From: Bradyrhizobium roseum
GTDB taxonomy: Bacteria; Pseudomonadota; Alphaproteobacteria; Rhizobiales; Xanthobacteraceae
Reading direction: 5' to 3'
Assembly: GCF_030413175.1 (NCBI RefSeq)
Contig: NZ_CP129212.1
Location: forward strand, 1,860,001 to 1,924,000
DNA length: 64,000 nucleotides
Position 1 is the first letter of the stretch. Every line of letters starts with the position of its first letter. Below are positions 16,867 through 26,281 of the stretch, piece after piece. The notes beneath the pieces were generated by a model. That model searched no databases. It saw only the letters and a list, made by a program, of their open reading frames with translations, and had not been told where the DNA came from. The position numbers were made by a program, and so were the translations under genes.

Positions 16867-18375
16867 ATGCGCTTCACCTCGCTGGTTGTCGAACTGATCC
16901 GCGCGCGGCCGCGGTTGGTGGTCTGGATTGTCGTGCTGATCCAGGCCGCGTTGTGGCTGGTCCTGCCGATGCTGCTCTACCGCAGCCCGCCCGGCGACGT
17001 GGCGACCGTGCTGGCCTACGGCCGGGAGTATCAGGTCGGCACCTGGTTCGGTCCACCGCTAGCGTACTGGCTTGCCGACATCGCCTTCCGCTCCGCCGGC
17101 AACACCATGTTCGGCGTCTATCTGCTGGCGCAGGTCTGCGCGGTGGCCACCTTCTGGATCTATTATCAACTGGCGCGCGCGATCGTCGGCGGGCAGCAGG
17201 CGGTGCTGGCCGTGCTGCTCTCGATGACGGTGGTGGCGTTCAGTTCGCCCGGCGTCGAGTTCGGCCCGCTGGTGCTGGCGCGCCCGCTTTGGGCGCTGCT
17301 GTTGCTGCATTCCTGGCAATTGATCGGACAGCATCGCCGCAACGCGTGGTTCGCCTGGTCGATCGAGGCGGGGCTGTTGCTGCTGACGACATCGGCGGCG
17401 CCGCTGTTGCTGCTGCTGCTCGCCGGATTTGCTGCCGCCACAGAGCGCGGACGCCGCGTGCTGACGTCGCTCGATCCGTTATATGCGTTGCTCGTGATCG
17501 TCGTTCTGGTGCTGCCCTATCTGATCTGGCTCATCCGCGCCGACGCGTTCGCGATGCCGGCATGGCCCGCGATATCCGATCTCGGCGCGCGCGCCACGCA
17601 ATGGGGCTGGCTGCTGGGCGGTCTCGTGCTGGCGGCATCCGCCATCCTGCTGCTGGCGCTGCTCAACGCCGGCTGGTTCGCTCGCAGCGCTTCGGACGCG
17701 CCGATCATCTACCGCCCGCCGGTCGATCCGCTGGCGCGCGACTTCGTCTATTTCTTCGCGCTGGTTCCAGCTGTACTCGGAAGTCTCATCTCGGGCATTT
17801 TCAACTTCGACCGCATCGTGGGCGGGGCGGGCGTCGCCTTGCTGATGACGGGACTGGCCGTGGTGGTCGCGACCGGCGACCTGATCTATCTGCGGCGTCA
17901 GCGCCTGCTCAGGACGGTATGGGCGGCGGCAGTGGTCGCGCCTGCGGTGGTGACCGTTGCGGCGATCGTGTTCCTGCCCTGGACCGGATCGAACGAAGTG
18001 GCCACTTCGCTGCCGGCGAAATCGATCGCGCAATTCTTCGGCGAGAGCTACGAGCGCCGCACCAATCAGCGGCTGCGCGCGGTGGCCGGCGATCCGCAAC
18101 TGGCAAGTTTCGTCGCGATGAGCCGCGGGCGACCGCATCTGTTGCTCGACGCCACCCCGGAACGGACGCCGTGGCTGTCGGTCGCGAAATTCAACGAGAC
18201 CGGCGGCGTGGTGGTTTGGCGCGCCTCCGACACATCTGGCGCGCCGCCGCCCGAAATCGTGCAGCGCTTCCCGGGCCTCGTGCCGGAAGTGCCGCGCGCC
18301 TTCGAGTGGCTGATCAACGGCCGCCAGCCGCTGCTGCGCATCGGCTGGGCCATCGTGCGGCCGAAGGCGCCTTAG
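16867..18375 (+). CDS. Polytopic membrane glycosyltransferase (GT39/GT83-like)
   Basis: This 502-residue integral membrane protein has about ten hydrophobic segments and a hydrophilic C-terminal domain (from about residue 370). The first loop after TM1 (LLYRSPPGDVATVLAYGREYQVG) has acidic and aromatic residues where ArnT/PMT-type glycosyltransferases place their catalytic Asp. Such enzymes move sugars from polyprenyl-phosphate donors on the outer face of the inner membrane, and the acceptor here is unknown. The ATG at 16867 starts directly before TM1. The frame is open upstream through rnhB, where it is not coding. It is probably cotranscribed with rnhB (79-bp gap). Confidence 0.8.
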   Translation: MRFTSLVVELIRARPRLVVWIVVLIQAALWLVLPMLLYRSPPGDVATVLAYGREYQVGTWFGPPLAYWLADIAFRSAGNTMFGVYLLAQVCAVATFWIYYQLARAIVGGQQAVLAVLLSMTVVAFSSPGVEFGPLVLARPLWALLLLHSWQLIGQHRRNAWFAWSIEAGLLLLTTSAAPLLLLLLAGFAAATERGRRVLTSLDPLYALLVIVVLVLPYLIWLIRADAFAMPAWPAISDLGARATQWGWLLGGLVLAASAILLLALLNAGWFARSASDAPIIYRPPVDPLARDFVYFFALVPAVLGSLISGIFNFDRIVGGAGVALLMTGLAVVVATGDLIYLRRQRLLRTVWAAAVVAPAVVTVAAIVFLPWTGSNEVATSLPAKSIAQFFGESYERRTNQRLRAVAGDPQLASFVAMSRGRPHLLLDATPERTPWLSVAKFNETGGVVVWRASDTSGAPPPEIVQRFPGLVPEVPRAFEWLINGRQPLLRIGWAIVRPKAP

Positions 18376-18391
18376 CCGAATTTCGAGGTTG

Positions 18392-19225
18392 CTACGAAGC
18401 CGTCTGCTCCAGCGCCTTCGCGATCGCGCGCAGGTCCTGCCACGTCATCCGCTTGTACGATGGCGACCGCAGCAGATACGCCGGATGGAACGTCGCGATG
18501 GCGCGAATGGTGCGGGTGCCGGTGTCGTAGTCGAACCATTTGCCGCGCGTCTTCATGATGCCGTCGCGGGTCGACAGCAGGGTTTGGGTCGAGGGATTGC
18601 CGAGCGTCACCAGCACGTCCGGATTCACGAGTTCGATCTGCCGCTGGATGAACGGCAGGCAGATCTGCGTCTCCTGCGGCGTCGGCGTGCGGTTGCCGGG
18701 CGGCCGCCACGGAATCACGTTGGCGATGTAGGCTTTGCTGCGGTCGAGGCCGATGGCGGCGATCATGCGGTCGAGCAGCTTGCCGGAACGTCCGACAAAG
18801 GGCAGCCCCTCGATGTCCTCGTCGCGCCCCGGCGCTTCGCCGACGAACATGATGCGGGCCTGTGGATTGCCGTCGGAAAACACAAGACGCGTCGCCGTGT
18901 TCTTCAGCGCGCAACCATCGAATTGTTCCAGCAGCGCGCGCAGTTCTTCCAGTGTCGGCGCCGTTCGCGCCGCCTCACGCGCCATCGCGATGGCGGCTTC
19001 CGGCGGCGGCGCTATTTCGCTCCGCGGAACTGCCGGCGCCGCGGTGGGAGCTTCCCGCAGCTGGCGGGGTGGCGCCGTGTCGCGGACCGGAGCGGGGATT
19101 GCCGGAGCATCGGGTTCGCTCAGCCGATCGGCCGGCTCTTCGGCCAATGCGCAATCGACCCCGGCCTCCAGATAAAAAGCCAGTAATTGCCTGACATTAG
19201 GTGCGGGCTCGCCGATCAAATCCAT
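18392..19225 (-). CDS. Uracil-DNA glycosylase, family 4-like
   Basis: This 277-residue uracil-DNA glycosylase removes uracil from DNA. After a roughly 90-residue Pro/Ala-rich N-terminal part, the catalytic core shows GEAPGRDEDIEGLPFVGRSG (129-148), the NVIPWRPPGNRTPTPQE block (169-185), and HPAYLLRSP (247-255). Classical family 4 enzymes hold a 4Fe-4S cluster with four Cys. By alignment from memory only Cys105 and Cys189 remain here, Trp173 replaces a third ligand, and Phe102 stands in the CxxC. The cluster is therefore probably absent or altered. It is divergent from the ETF-QO gene. Confidence 0.9.
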   Translation of the reverse strand: MDLIGEPAPNVRQLLAFYLEAGVDCALAEEPADRLSEPDAPAIPAPVRDTAPPRQLREAPTAAPAVPRSEIAPPPEAAIAMAREAARTAPTLEELRALLEQFDGCALKNTATRLVFSDGNPQARIMFVGEAPGRDEDIEGLPFVGRSGKLLDRMIAAIGLDRSKAYIANVIPWRPPGNRTPTPQETQICLPFIQRQIELVNPDVLVTLGNPSTQTLLSTRDGIMKTRGKWFDYDTGTRTIRAIATFHPAYLLRSPSYKRMTWQDLRAIAKALEQTAS

Positions 19226-19353
19226 TATGCCAATCTAATATGGATCGCGCCGGCTTGAAACGGTCGCGCATCGCATTTCCATGGTTGTCCTCTCGCTAAA
19301 AATCGGAAACAACGAGCCTTTAGAGCCGTTCTCAATCGGGCTGAGATCACATC

Positions 19354-21012
19354 ATGAGTGCAGAAGAACTTCCTCCCCGCGAATCCATGGAATTCGATGT
19401 CGTGATCGTCGGCGCCGGGCCGTCCGGCCTGGCTGCGGCGATCCGGCTGAAGCAGCTCAATGCCGATCTCAGCATCGTCGTGGTGGAGAAGGGTTCCGAG
19501 GTCGGCGCGCATATTCTTTCGGGCGCGGTGATCGATCCGGTTTCGCTCGACCAGTTGATCCCGGATTGGCGTGACGACGCCGATTGCCCGCTGAAGACCC
19601 AGGTCAAGGATGACCGCTTCTACTGGACCACGGCGACCAGCGCGATCCGGCTGCCGAACTTCGCGATGCCGCCGCTGATGGACAACCATCATTGCTATAT
19701 CGGCTCGCTTGGCGATGTCTGCCGCTGGCTGGGGCCGAAGGCAGAGGCGCTCGGCGTCGAAATCTACCCGGGTTTTGCCGCCGCTGAAGTGCTGTACGAC
19801 GACAGCGGTGCGGTCCGCGGCATCGCGACCGGCGACATGGGCGTCGGCAGGGACGGCAAGCCGAAGGATTCCTTCACCCGTGGCATGGAACTGCTCGGCA
19901 AATACACGCTGTTCGCCGAAGGCGCGCGCGGCAGCCTGAGCAAGCAGCTGATCGCGAAATACTCCCTCGATGCCAAGAGTGAGCCATCAAAGTTCGGCAT
20001 CGGCCTGAAGGAAGTGTGGGAGATCGATCCCGCCAAGCACCAGAAGGGCCTGATCCAGCATTCGTTCGGGTGGCCGCTGAACAATTCGACCGGCGGCGGC
20101 TCGTTCCTCTACCATTACGACGACAACAAGGTAGCGGTCGGTTTCGTCGTGCATCTCAACTACGACGATCCGTACCTGTCGCCGTTCGATGAATTCCAGC
20201 GCTTCAAGACCCATCCGTCCATTCGCACCGTGTTCGAAGGCGGCAAGCGGATTTCCTATGGCGCGCGCGCGATTACCGAGGGCGGCTATCAGTCGGTGCC
20301 GCGCCTGAGTTTCCCGGGCGGCGCGCTGATCGGCTGCGCGGCGGGTTTCGTCAACGTGCCGCGCATCAAGGGCGTGCACAACGCGATGGGCAGCGGCATG
20401 CTGGCGGCCGAACATGTCGCGACCGCGCTCGGCGCCGGCCGCGCCAATGACGAACTGAGCGAATACGAGGACGCCTGGCGGGATTCCGCCGTGGGCAAAG
20501 ACCTGCATCGGGTCCGCAACGTCAAGCCGCTGTGGTCGAAGTTCGGCACCATCATCGGCGTGGCGCTCGGCGGCTTCGACATGTGGTGCAATACGCTAGG
20601 TTTCTCGCTGTTCGGTACGCAGTCCCACGCCAAGCCCGACCGCAAGACGCTTGATGCGGCAAAGACGCACACGCCGATCGCCTATCCCAAGCCGGACGGC
20701 AAGCTGACCTTCGACAAGCTGTCCTCGGTGTTCCTCTCCAACACCAACCATGAGGAGGACCAGCCGATCCATCTCAAGGTCGCCGATATGAACCTGCAGA
20801 AGACGTCCGAGCACGACGTCTATGCCGGCCCGTCCAACCGCTATTGCCCGGCCGGCGTCTATGAATGGGTCGAGGAAGCCACAGGCCCGCGCTTCCAGAT
20901 CAACGCCCAGAACTGCGTCCACTGCAAGACCTGCGACGTGAAGGACCCGAACGGCAATATCACCTGGGTTCCACCGGAGGGCGGCGGCGGCCCCAACTAT
21001 CAGGGGATGTGA
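19354..21012 (+). CDS. Electron transfer flavoprotein-ubiquinone oxidoreductase
   Basis: ETF-QO passes electrons from electron transfer flavoprotein (fatty acid and amino acid oxidation) to ubiquinone at the inner membrane. The 552-residue protein starts with the FAD-binding VIVGAGPSGLAAAIRL motif. It carries the family blocks SGAVIDPVSLDQLIP and GCAAGFVNVPRIKG, and ends with a ferredoxin-like 4Fe-4S domain. The cluster ligands are Cys498, Cys521, Cys524 and Cys527 (NCVHCKTCDVKDP). Length and layout match the single-chain family of mitochondria and alphaproteobacteria. It is a single gene, divergent from the UDG. Confidence 0.97.
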   Translation: MSAEELPPRESMEFDVVIVGAGPSGLAAAIRLKQLNADLSIVVVEKGSEVGAHILSGAVIDPVSLDQLIPDWRDDADCPLKTQVKDDRFYWTTATSAIRLPNFAMPPLMDNHHCYIGSLGDVCRWLGPKAEALGVEIYPGFAAAEVLYDDSGAVRGIATGDMGVGRDGKPKDSFTRGMELLGKYTLFAEGARGSLSKQLIAKYSLDAKSEPSKFGIGLKEVWEIDPAKHQKGLIQHSFGWPLNNSTGGGSFLYHYDDNKVAVGFVVHLNYDDPYLSPFDEFQRFKTHPSIRTVFEGGKRISYGARAITEGGYQSVPRLSFPGGALIGCAAGFVNVPRIKGVHNAMGSGMLAAEHVATALGAGRANDELSEYEDAWRDSAVGKDLHRVRNVKPLWSKFGTIIGVALGGFDMWCNTLGFSLFGTQSHAKPDRKTLDAAKTHTPIAYPKPDGKLTFDKLSSVFLSNTNHEEDQPIHLKVADMNLQKTSEHDVYAGPSNRYCPAGVYEWVEEATGPRFQINAQNCVHCKTCDVKDPNGNITWVPPEGGGGPNYQGM

Positions 21013-21281
21013 GAGGCGGCCGGATTGACCACGATTGCGTGAGGTGGAGGAGGGCGATACCTCCTCTGGCCACGATACGGCCATAGTAAAAGCGTTTCCG
21101 GGTTGTGCTGGCTAAATCGGAGCCCCCAAGGGCCCTAATCTGCCAATCGATTCGCCAACCCCTATCCTTGCGGTTGAGGGCCAAAAGCGGCATTGTCGCT
21201 GCCCGAGATGCGCCGCTTGGGTTTGCATTCGAGACCGATCGTAACGATCCCGCTATACATCTTGGAGCTAGGCGAACCGTG

Positions 21282-23063
21282 ATGCTTTCCACTCGCATGA
21301 ATCGTTGGGCCTTCGCCGCAATCACCCTCACCGCACTGGCCGCGTCCCCTGCGGTTTTGGCCCAGACCCCCGACCACACCGGCGACAATGCCGCGCAATT
21401 CCCCAGTAAGGCCGACCTGAAATCGTTGACGACGTCGGGCAGCTATCTGGCCGCACGCCACGCCAGCGTCGAACGCGACGCGGCGGCGGCTGCGGCGTTC
21501 TATCGCTCCGCGCTGCGCACCGATCCGAAGAACAACGAACTTCTGGACCGTGCGTTCATCTCCTCGCTGGCGGATGGCGATATCGACGAAGCGGTCAAGC
21601 TCGCCGATCGCATCCTGACCATGGACAAAGCCAACCGCGTCGCGCGGCTGGTGGTGGGGGTTCGCGACCTCAAGCAGAAGAAATATCCGACCGCGCAGCT
21701 CAACATCAACCAGTCGATCCGCGGGCCGATCACTGACCTGGTGGCGACGCTGCTGTCGGGCTGGGCGAGCTACGGAGCGGGCGACGCCAAGGCGGCTGTC
21801 GCTACCATCGACAAGCTGACCGGGCCTGAATGGTATCCGATCTTCAAGGATCTCCACACCGGCATGATCCTCGAGACGTCGGGCAAGGAAAAGGAAGCCG
21901 GCACGCGGTTCGAGCGCGCCCACAAGCTCGACGATTCGATGCTGCGCGTCTCCGACGCCTATGCGCGCTGGTTGTCGCGCAACAAGGACGGCGCGGCGGC
22001 GACCGGCATTTACGAAGCGTTCGACAAGAAGTTGCCGCGGCATCCGTTGGTGCTGGAGGGGCTGCGCGACACCAGGGCCGGCAAGAAACTGCCGCCGCTG
22101 GTCGATTCCGCGCAGGCTGGCGCGGCCGAGGCGCTGTACGGCATCGGCGCCACGCTGACCCGCCGCGGCGGCGAGGATCTGGCGCTGGTCTATCTGCAAC
22201 TGGCGCTCTATCTGCAGCCCAATCATCCGCTGGCGCTGCTGTCGCTCGCCGACCTCTATGAATCGGTCAAGAAGCCGCAGATGGCGATCAAGGTCTATGA
22301 GCGCATGCCGGCCAGTTCGCCGCTCAAGCGCAACGCGCAGATCCAGCTTGCCACCAATCTCGACGCCGCCGACCGCAGCGACGAGGCGATCAAGATCCTG
22401 AAGGGCGTCACCGCCGAAGCGCCGAAGGATATCGAGGCGATCATGGCGCTCGGCAATATCGAGCGCGGCCGCAAGAAGTTCAGCGATTGCGCTACCACCT
22501 ACACGCAGGCGATCGAAGCGAATCCCGGCGTCACCGACAAGAACACCTGGGTCACCTATTATTATCGCGGCATTTGCCTCGAACGTTCCAAGCAGTGGAG
22601 CAAGGCCGAGGTCGACATGCGCAAGGCGCTGGAACTGCAGCCCGAGCAGCCGCATGTGCTGAACTATCTCGGCTATTCCTGGATCGACCAGGGCGTCAAC
22701 CTCGACGAAGGCATGAAGATGATCCGCCGCGCGGTCGATCAGCGCCCCGACGATGGCTACATCGTGGACTCGCTGGGCTGGGCGTTCTACCGGATCGGCA
22801 ACTTCGAGGACGCAGTAAAGAATCTCGAGCGCGCGATCGATCTCAAGCCCGAAGACCCCACCATCAACGACCATCTCGGCGACGCCTATTGGCGCGTCGG
22901 GCGGACGCTGGAAGCCAAATTCCAGTGGGCTCACGCCCGTGACCTGAAGCCCGAGCCGGAGGAATTGCCGAAGATCGAAGCCAAGATCGCCAACGGCCTG
23001 CCAGAAGATACCTCCTCCGCGGCTTCCGCCGACAAGAAGAAAGAAGACGGCAAGGGTGGCTGA
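21282..23063 (+). CDS. Exported tetratricopeptide-repeat protein
   Basis: This 593-residue protein has a signal peptide (MNRWAFAAITLTALAASPAVLAQ, cleavage likely after LAQ). A long array of TPR-type helical repeats follows, including clear units near the C-terminus (QPEQPHVLNYLGYSW, DDGYIVDSLGWAFYRIGNFEDAV, DPTINDHLGDAYWRVG). It probably acts in the periplasm as a protein-protein scaffold, and its partner is unknown. The ATG at 21282 is used, with an alternative at 21297. GGAG lies about 15 bp upstream of the first. It is 43 bp before ispE on the same strand, a pairing I believe recurs in related bacteria. Confidence 0.88.
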   Translation: MLSTRMNRWAFAAITLTALAASPAVLAQTPDHTGDNAAQFPSKADLKSLTTSGSYLAARHASVERDAAAAAAFYRSALRTDPKNNELLDRAFISSLADGDIDEAVKLADRILTMDKANRVARLVVGVRDLKQKKYPTAQLNINQSIRGPITDLVATLLSGWASYGAGDAKAAVATIDKLTGPEWYPIFKDLHTGMILETSGKEKEAGTRFERAHKLDDSMLRVSDAYARWLSRNKDGAAATGIYEAFDKKLPRHPLVLEGLRDTRAGKKLPPLVDSAQAGAAEALYGIGATLTRRGGEDLALVYLQLALYLQPNHPLALLSLADLYESVKKPQMAIKVYERMPASSPLKRNAQIQLATNLDAADRSDEAIKILKGVTAEAPKDIEAIMALGNIERGRKKFSDCATTYTQAIEANPGVTDKNTWVTYYYRGICLERSKQWSKAEVDMRKALELQPEQPHVLNYLGYSWIDQGVNLDEGMKMIRRAVDQRPDDGYIVDSLGWAFYRIGNFEDAVKNLERAIDLKPEDPTINDHLGDAYWRVGRTLEAKFQWAHARDLKPEPEELPKIEAKIANGLPEDTSSAASADKKKEDGKGG

Positions 23064-23106
23064 GGTTCGGGCTGGCTGAGGCTGGGAATGCAGGGGCTGT
23101 TCGGCA

Positions 23107-23991
23107 ATGCCGGTATTGAGTGATGAAGCTCGCGCCAAGGTCAATTTGACCTTGCGCGTCAATGGCCGGCGCACCGACGGCTATCATGATCTCGAAAGCG
23201 TGGTGGCGTTCGCCGACTGCGCCGACCGGCTGACGCTGACGCCGGGTTCCGATCTCGATCTGAAGATGCTGGGGCCGCTGGCTGATGCTTGCGGCGATAC
23301 GTCCGACAATCTGGTGCTCAAGGCCGCGCGTCTGTTGGCCGAGCGCGTGCCCGGCATGAAAGCCGGCAGCTTCACGCTCGACAAGGCCTTGCCGGTCGCG
23401 GCCGGGATCGGCGGCGGTTCGGCCGACGCCGCGGCGGCGTTGCGGCTGCTCGCGCAGTTGAACGGGCTGGCGCTCGACGATGTCAGCATCATCGAGGTGG
23501 CGAAACTGACCGGTGCCGACGTTCCGGTGTGCGTCAACTCGCACAGCTGCGTCATGACCGGCGTCGGCGAAGCGCTGCAACCGCTCACCTTGCCGAAAAT
23601 GCCCTGCGTGATGGTCAACCCGGGCGTACCCGTCGCGACCAAGGACGTCTTTGCCGCACTGGGCCTGCGTAACGGCGAATTGCGCGTCGGTGTCACCGAC
23701 GTGCTGTTACAGGACCGCTGGCCCGACGGGCAGGCATCGCTCGAGGACTGGGTGGAGGCGCTCGCCGCCAGCTCCAACGATCTGGAAACGCCGGCCCTGC
23801 GCGTCCAGCCAGTGATCGGCGAGGTCATCGCCGCGCTCAACGCCACCAACGGCGCCTGGCTGGCGCGGATGTCCGGATCGGGCGCGACCTGTTTTGCGAT
23901 CTATGAGAACACCGCCGAGGCGGGCCGAGCGGCGGCAAAACTCCGGCGCGATCACCCCCGATGGTGGGTCCATGCGGGGACTTTGAGCTGA
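23107..23991 (+). CDS. ispE: 4-diphosphocytidyl-2-C-methyl-D-erythritol kinase
   Basis: IspE phosphorylates 4-diphosphocytidyl-2-C-methylerythritol in the MEP route to isoprenoids. The 294-residue product is a GHMP kinase. It starts with EARAKVNLTLRVNGRRTDGYH (Lys11 in the substrate site). The ATP-binding Gly-rich loop PVAAGIGGGSADAAAAL lies at about 96-112, and the third motif MSGSGATCFAIYE is near residue 256. Length and order are normal. It is convergent with the polyprenyl diphosphate synthase at 24097, another isoprenoid gene, with a palindromic repeat between them. Confidence 0.96.
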   Translation: MPVLSDEARAKVNLTLRVNGRRTDGYHDLESVVAFADCADRLTLTPGSDLDLKMLGPLADACGDTSDNLVLKAARLLAERVPGMKAGSFTLDKALPVAAGIGGGSADAAAALRLLAQLNGLALDDVSIIEVAKLTGADVPVCVNSHSCVMTGVGEALQPLTLPKMPCVMVNPGVPVATKDVFAALGLRNGELRVGVTDVLLQDRWPDGQASLEDWVEALAASSNDLETPALRVQPVIGEVIAALNATNGAWLARMSGSGATCFAIYENTAEAGRAAAKLRRDHPRWWVHAGTLS

Positions 23992-24002
23992 AGCTTTTGT
24001 GG

Positions 24003-24080
24003 GATGGGTTGAGCTCTTCGCGAAACCCATCATCGCTCCGCACAAGGATTCGATGGGTTTCGGGAAGAGCTCAACCCGTC
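24003..24080. repeat. Palindromic intergenic repeat, family C
   Basis: An inverted repeat of two 29-bp arms (24003-24031 and 24052-24080) has two mismatches and a 20-bp loop. It lies between the convergent ispE and polyprenyl synthase genes and could fold as a terminator for both. Confidence 0.8.
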
Positions 24081-24096
24081 CTACAAACCGTGCGCT

Positions 24097-25107
24097 TCAA
24101 TGCGACCTTGCCAGACAGAACGCCACGACCTGTTCCAGCGCGGTCTTCATCGGCGAAGACGGGAACAGCGCCAGTGCGTCGACGGCCATCGCGCCGTAAT
24201 GCTGGGCGCGGCTGATCGTGTCTTCGAGCGCGCGGTGCTTGGTCATCAACCCGATGGCGTGATCGAGGTCGCTGTCGCCGATCTCGCCGCGCTCCAGCGC
24301 CTTGACCCAGAATTTTCGCTCAGAGTCATTGCCGCGGCGGAACGCCAGCACCACCGGCAGCGTGATCTTGCCCTCGCGGAAATCGTCGCCGATGTTCTTG
24401 CCGAGTTTGGCGGCCTTGCCACCATAATCCAGCACGTCGTCGACGAGCTGGAACGCGATGCCGAGATTCATGCCGACCGAGCGGCACGCGGTCTGCTCGG
24501 CCTTCGGCCGGTTGGCGATCACGGGTCCGACCTCGCAGGCCGCGGCGAACAGCTCGGCGGTCTTGCCGCGGATGACGGCGAGGTATTCGTCCTCGGTGGT
24601 CGCGGTGTTCTTGGCCGCCGCAAGCTGCATCACTTCGCCTTCGGCGATGGTGGCGGCCGCGGAGGAGAGGATATCGAGCGCGCGCAGCGAGCCGACCTCG
24701 ACCATCATGCGAAACGCCTGGCCGAGCAGAAAGTCGCCGACCAGCACGCTGGCCTCGTTGCCCCACAGCATCCGCGCCGACAGCTTGCCGCGGCGCAGTT
24801 CGCTCTCATCGACCACGTCGTCATGCAGCAGCGTCGCCGTATGCATGAATTCGACGGAAGCCGCGAGCTTGATATGGCCGTCGCCGGAATAGCCGGTGAG
24901 GTTGGCCATCGCCAGCGTCAGCATCGGGCGCAGACGCTTGCCGCCCGACGAGATCAGGTGGTTGGCGACTTCCGGGATCATGGTGACTTCCGACCCCGTC
25001 CGCGACAGGATCGTGGCGTTGACCCGCTCCATGTCCGCGGCGACGAGCCCGACCAGCGCATCAATCGAGGCGTTCGACGGGCTTTCGAAGGGTACAATAA
25101 CCGCCAC
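24097..25107 (-). CDS. Polyprenyl (octa/decaprenyl) diphosphate synthase
   Basis: This long-chain trans-prenyl diphosphate synthase makes the ubiquinone side chain. The 336-residue protein has the first Asp-rich motif in LLHDDVVDES (Asp96, Asp97, Asp100) and the second in LVDDVLD (Asp223, Asp224, Asp227), plus the GGKRLRP substrate block (55-61). The chain length, probably ten units in this group, is not determined by the sequence. I choose a GTG start at 25107 because GGAGA lies 5 bp upstream of it. A TTG at 25119 would itself overlap that ribosome site. It is divergent from the DUF2007 gene with a 134-bp shared region. Confidence 0.92.
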   Translation of the reverse strand: MAVIVPFESPSNASIDALVGLVAADMERVNATILSRTGSEVTMIPEVANHLISSGGKRLRPMLTLAMANLTGYSGDGHIKLAASVEFMHTATLLHDDVVDESELRRGKLSARMLWGNEASVLVGDFLLGQAFRMMVEVGSLRALDILSSAAATIAEGEVMQLAAAKNTATTEDEYLAVIRGKTAELFAAACEVGPVIANRPKAEQTACRSVGMNLGIAFQLVDDVLDYGGKAAKLGKNIGDDFREGKITLPVVLAFRRGNDSERKFWVKALERGEIGDSDLDHAIGLMTKHRALEDTISRAQHYGAMAVDALALFPSSPMKTALEQVVAFCLARSH

Positions 25108-25203
25108 ACGGGTCTCCAATTTTGGTCAATTCGCAGTATCCTTGTTCTACAATAGAAAGTGCAGACTAAGGCGGCAAGGGCAGGTAGCGGGGTTGACAGG
25201 CCC

Positions 25204-25220
25204 GGTGCGGTTGCCGCACC
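25204..25220 (+). promoter_or_regulatory. Hairpin in the leader of the DUF2007 gene
   Basis: A perfect 7-bp stem GGTGCGG-TTG-CCGCACC lies 21 bp before the TTG start at 25242, with AGGAG between. A TTGACA box lies at 25195-25200 on the same strand, but no matching -10 is clear. Function is not known. Confidence 0.35.
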
Positions 25221-25241
25221 CGAACCGGACAGGAGCGTGAC

Positions 25242-25469
25242 TTGCGGGAATTGGTCAGGACCAACGATATCGTGCTGGTTTCCGCGGTCGGCGCGCTGCT
25301 CGACGGCGCCAATATCCATCACCTGGTGCTCGACCAGAACATGAGCGTCATCGAAGGGTCGCTCGGCATCCTGCCGCGCCGTATCCTGGTTCATGACGAC
25401 GACAGTCGCGCGGCGCGGCAGTTGCTGGCCGATGCAGGGCTGGCCCACGAATTGCGGCCCGATGAGTGA
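25242..25469 (+). CDS. DUF2007 small protein
   Basis: This 75-residue protein matches the DUF2007 (putative signal-transducing) pattern. It starts with RELVRTNDIVLVSAVGALLDG, has a middle hydrophobic strand, and ends DDDSRAARQLLADAGLAHEL. Members are thought to be small ferredoxin-like-fold proteins of unknown role. The start codon is TTG at 25242, supported by AGGAG 8 bp upstream. Its stop overlaps the start of the methyltransferase at 25462 by 8 bases, so the two are translationally coupled. Confidence 0.82.
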   Translation: MRELVRTNDIVLVSAVGALLDGANIHHLVLDQNMSVIEGSLGILPRRILVHDDDSRAARQLLADAGLAHELRPDE

Positions 25470-26229
25470 TCCCGTCCTCGAACTCACCGAGGACGCGTTT
25501 CTCGGCGGGCAATTGCGCGTGCGGCAATTCAAATCGGGGCATCGCGCCGGGCATGATGCGGTGCTGCTGGCGGCGGCGACCGCGGCCCGCCCGGGCGACC
25601 GCGTGGCCGATCTCGGCGCCGGCGCCGGTATCGCCGGCCTGGCGGTTGCGAGGCGTGTGGCCGCCATCGATCTGGTGCTGGTCGAGATCGATGCGCCACT
25701 GGCGAACCTCGCACGCGCCAATGCGGGGGCGAACGCGATTCACGCCGACGTGATCGTACTCGATGTGGAGGCGGATGCCGCAGCCTTCGCCGCGGCGGGG
25801 CTTGGTCCCGACAGCGTCGATGGGGTGCTGATGAACCCGCCGTTCAACGATCCGGCGCGGCATCGCGCCTCGCCAGACGTCGCGCGCGGGACCGCGCACA
25901 TGGCGACCGAGACGACGCTGGCAAAATGGATTCGCGCGGCGCGGCGCATGCTCAGATCCAAGGGGGTGCTGACCCTGATCTGGCGCGCCGATGGCGTAGC
26001 CGAGGTGCTGGCCGCGCTCGATCACGGTTTCGGGAGCCTGCATATCCTGCCGGTCCACGGCGATGCGCAACGTCCCGCCAACCGTATCCTGGTGCGCGCC
26101 ACCAAGGGTGGGCGGTCGCCGACACAAATCCATCCCGCCCTGCTGCTCAATGATGAGTCAGGTGCGCCGAATAAAAGGGTGCAGGAGATTTTGGCCGGGA
26201 ACGGAAGCTTGCCGCTCGCAAAGCCCTAG
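25462..26229 (+). CDS. TrmN6-like N6-adenine methyltransferase
   Basis: This 255-residue SAM-dependent methyltransferase resembles the tRNA1(Val) A37 N6-methyltransferase (TrmN6/YfiC). The SAM motif DLGAGAG is at 50-56. The amino-group methyltransferase motif NPPF is at 125-128, followed by NDPARHRASPD. The N-terminus carries RVRQFKSGHRAGHDAVLLAA, a typical block of the family. The substrate (tRNA versus other) is inferred from family membership. The start at 25462 overlaps the end of the DUF2007 gene, and earlier in-frame starts lie inside that gene. Confidence 0.87.
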   Translation: MSDPVLELTEDAFLGGQLRVRQFKSGHRAGHDAVLLAAATAARPGDRVADLGAGAGIAGLAVARRVAAIDLVLVEIDAPLANLARANAGANAIHADVIVLDVEADAAAFAAAGLGPDSVDGVLMNPPFNDPARHRASPDVARGTAHMATETTLAKWIRAARRMLRSKGVLTLIWRADGVAEVLAALDHGFGSLHILPVHGDAQRPANRILVRATKGGRSPTQIHPALLLNDESGAPNKRVQEILAGNGSLPLAKP

Positions 26230-26281
26230 AAAGACGGCTCGTGCGGCAAGTTCCAGTCGCAAGATGTCCATGCCGGGGACG

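Noticed and set aside
21162..23174. Very long open frame (670 codons) on the minus strand
   Set aside because: It is antisense to the TPR gene, has no ribosome site or domain, and is a GC-rich codon-position effect. The same holds for 43254-45503 (+), 33878-35473 (-), 41911-43839 (-) and 28858-30162 (-).
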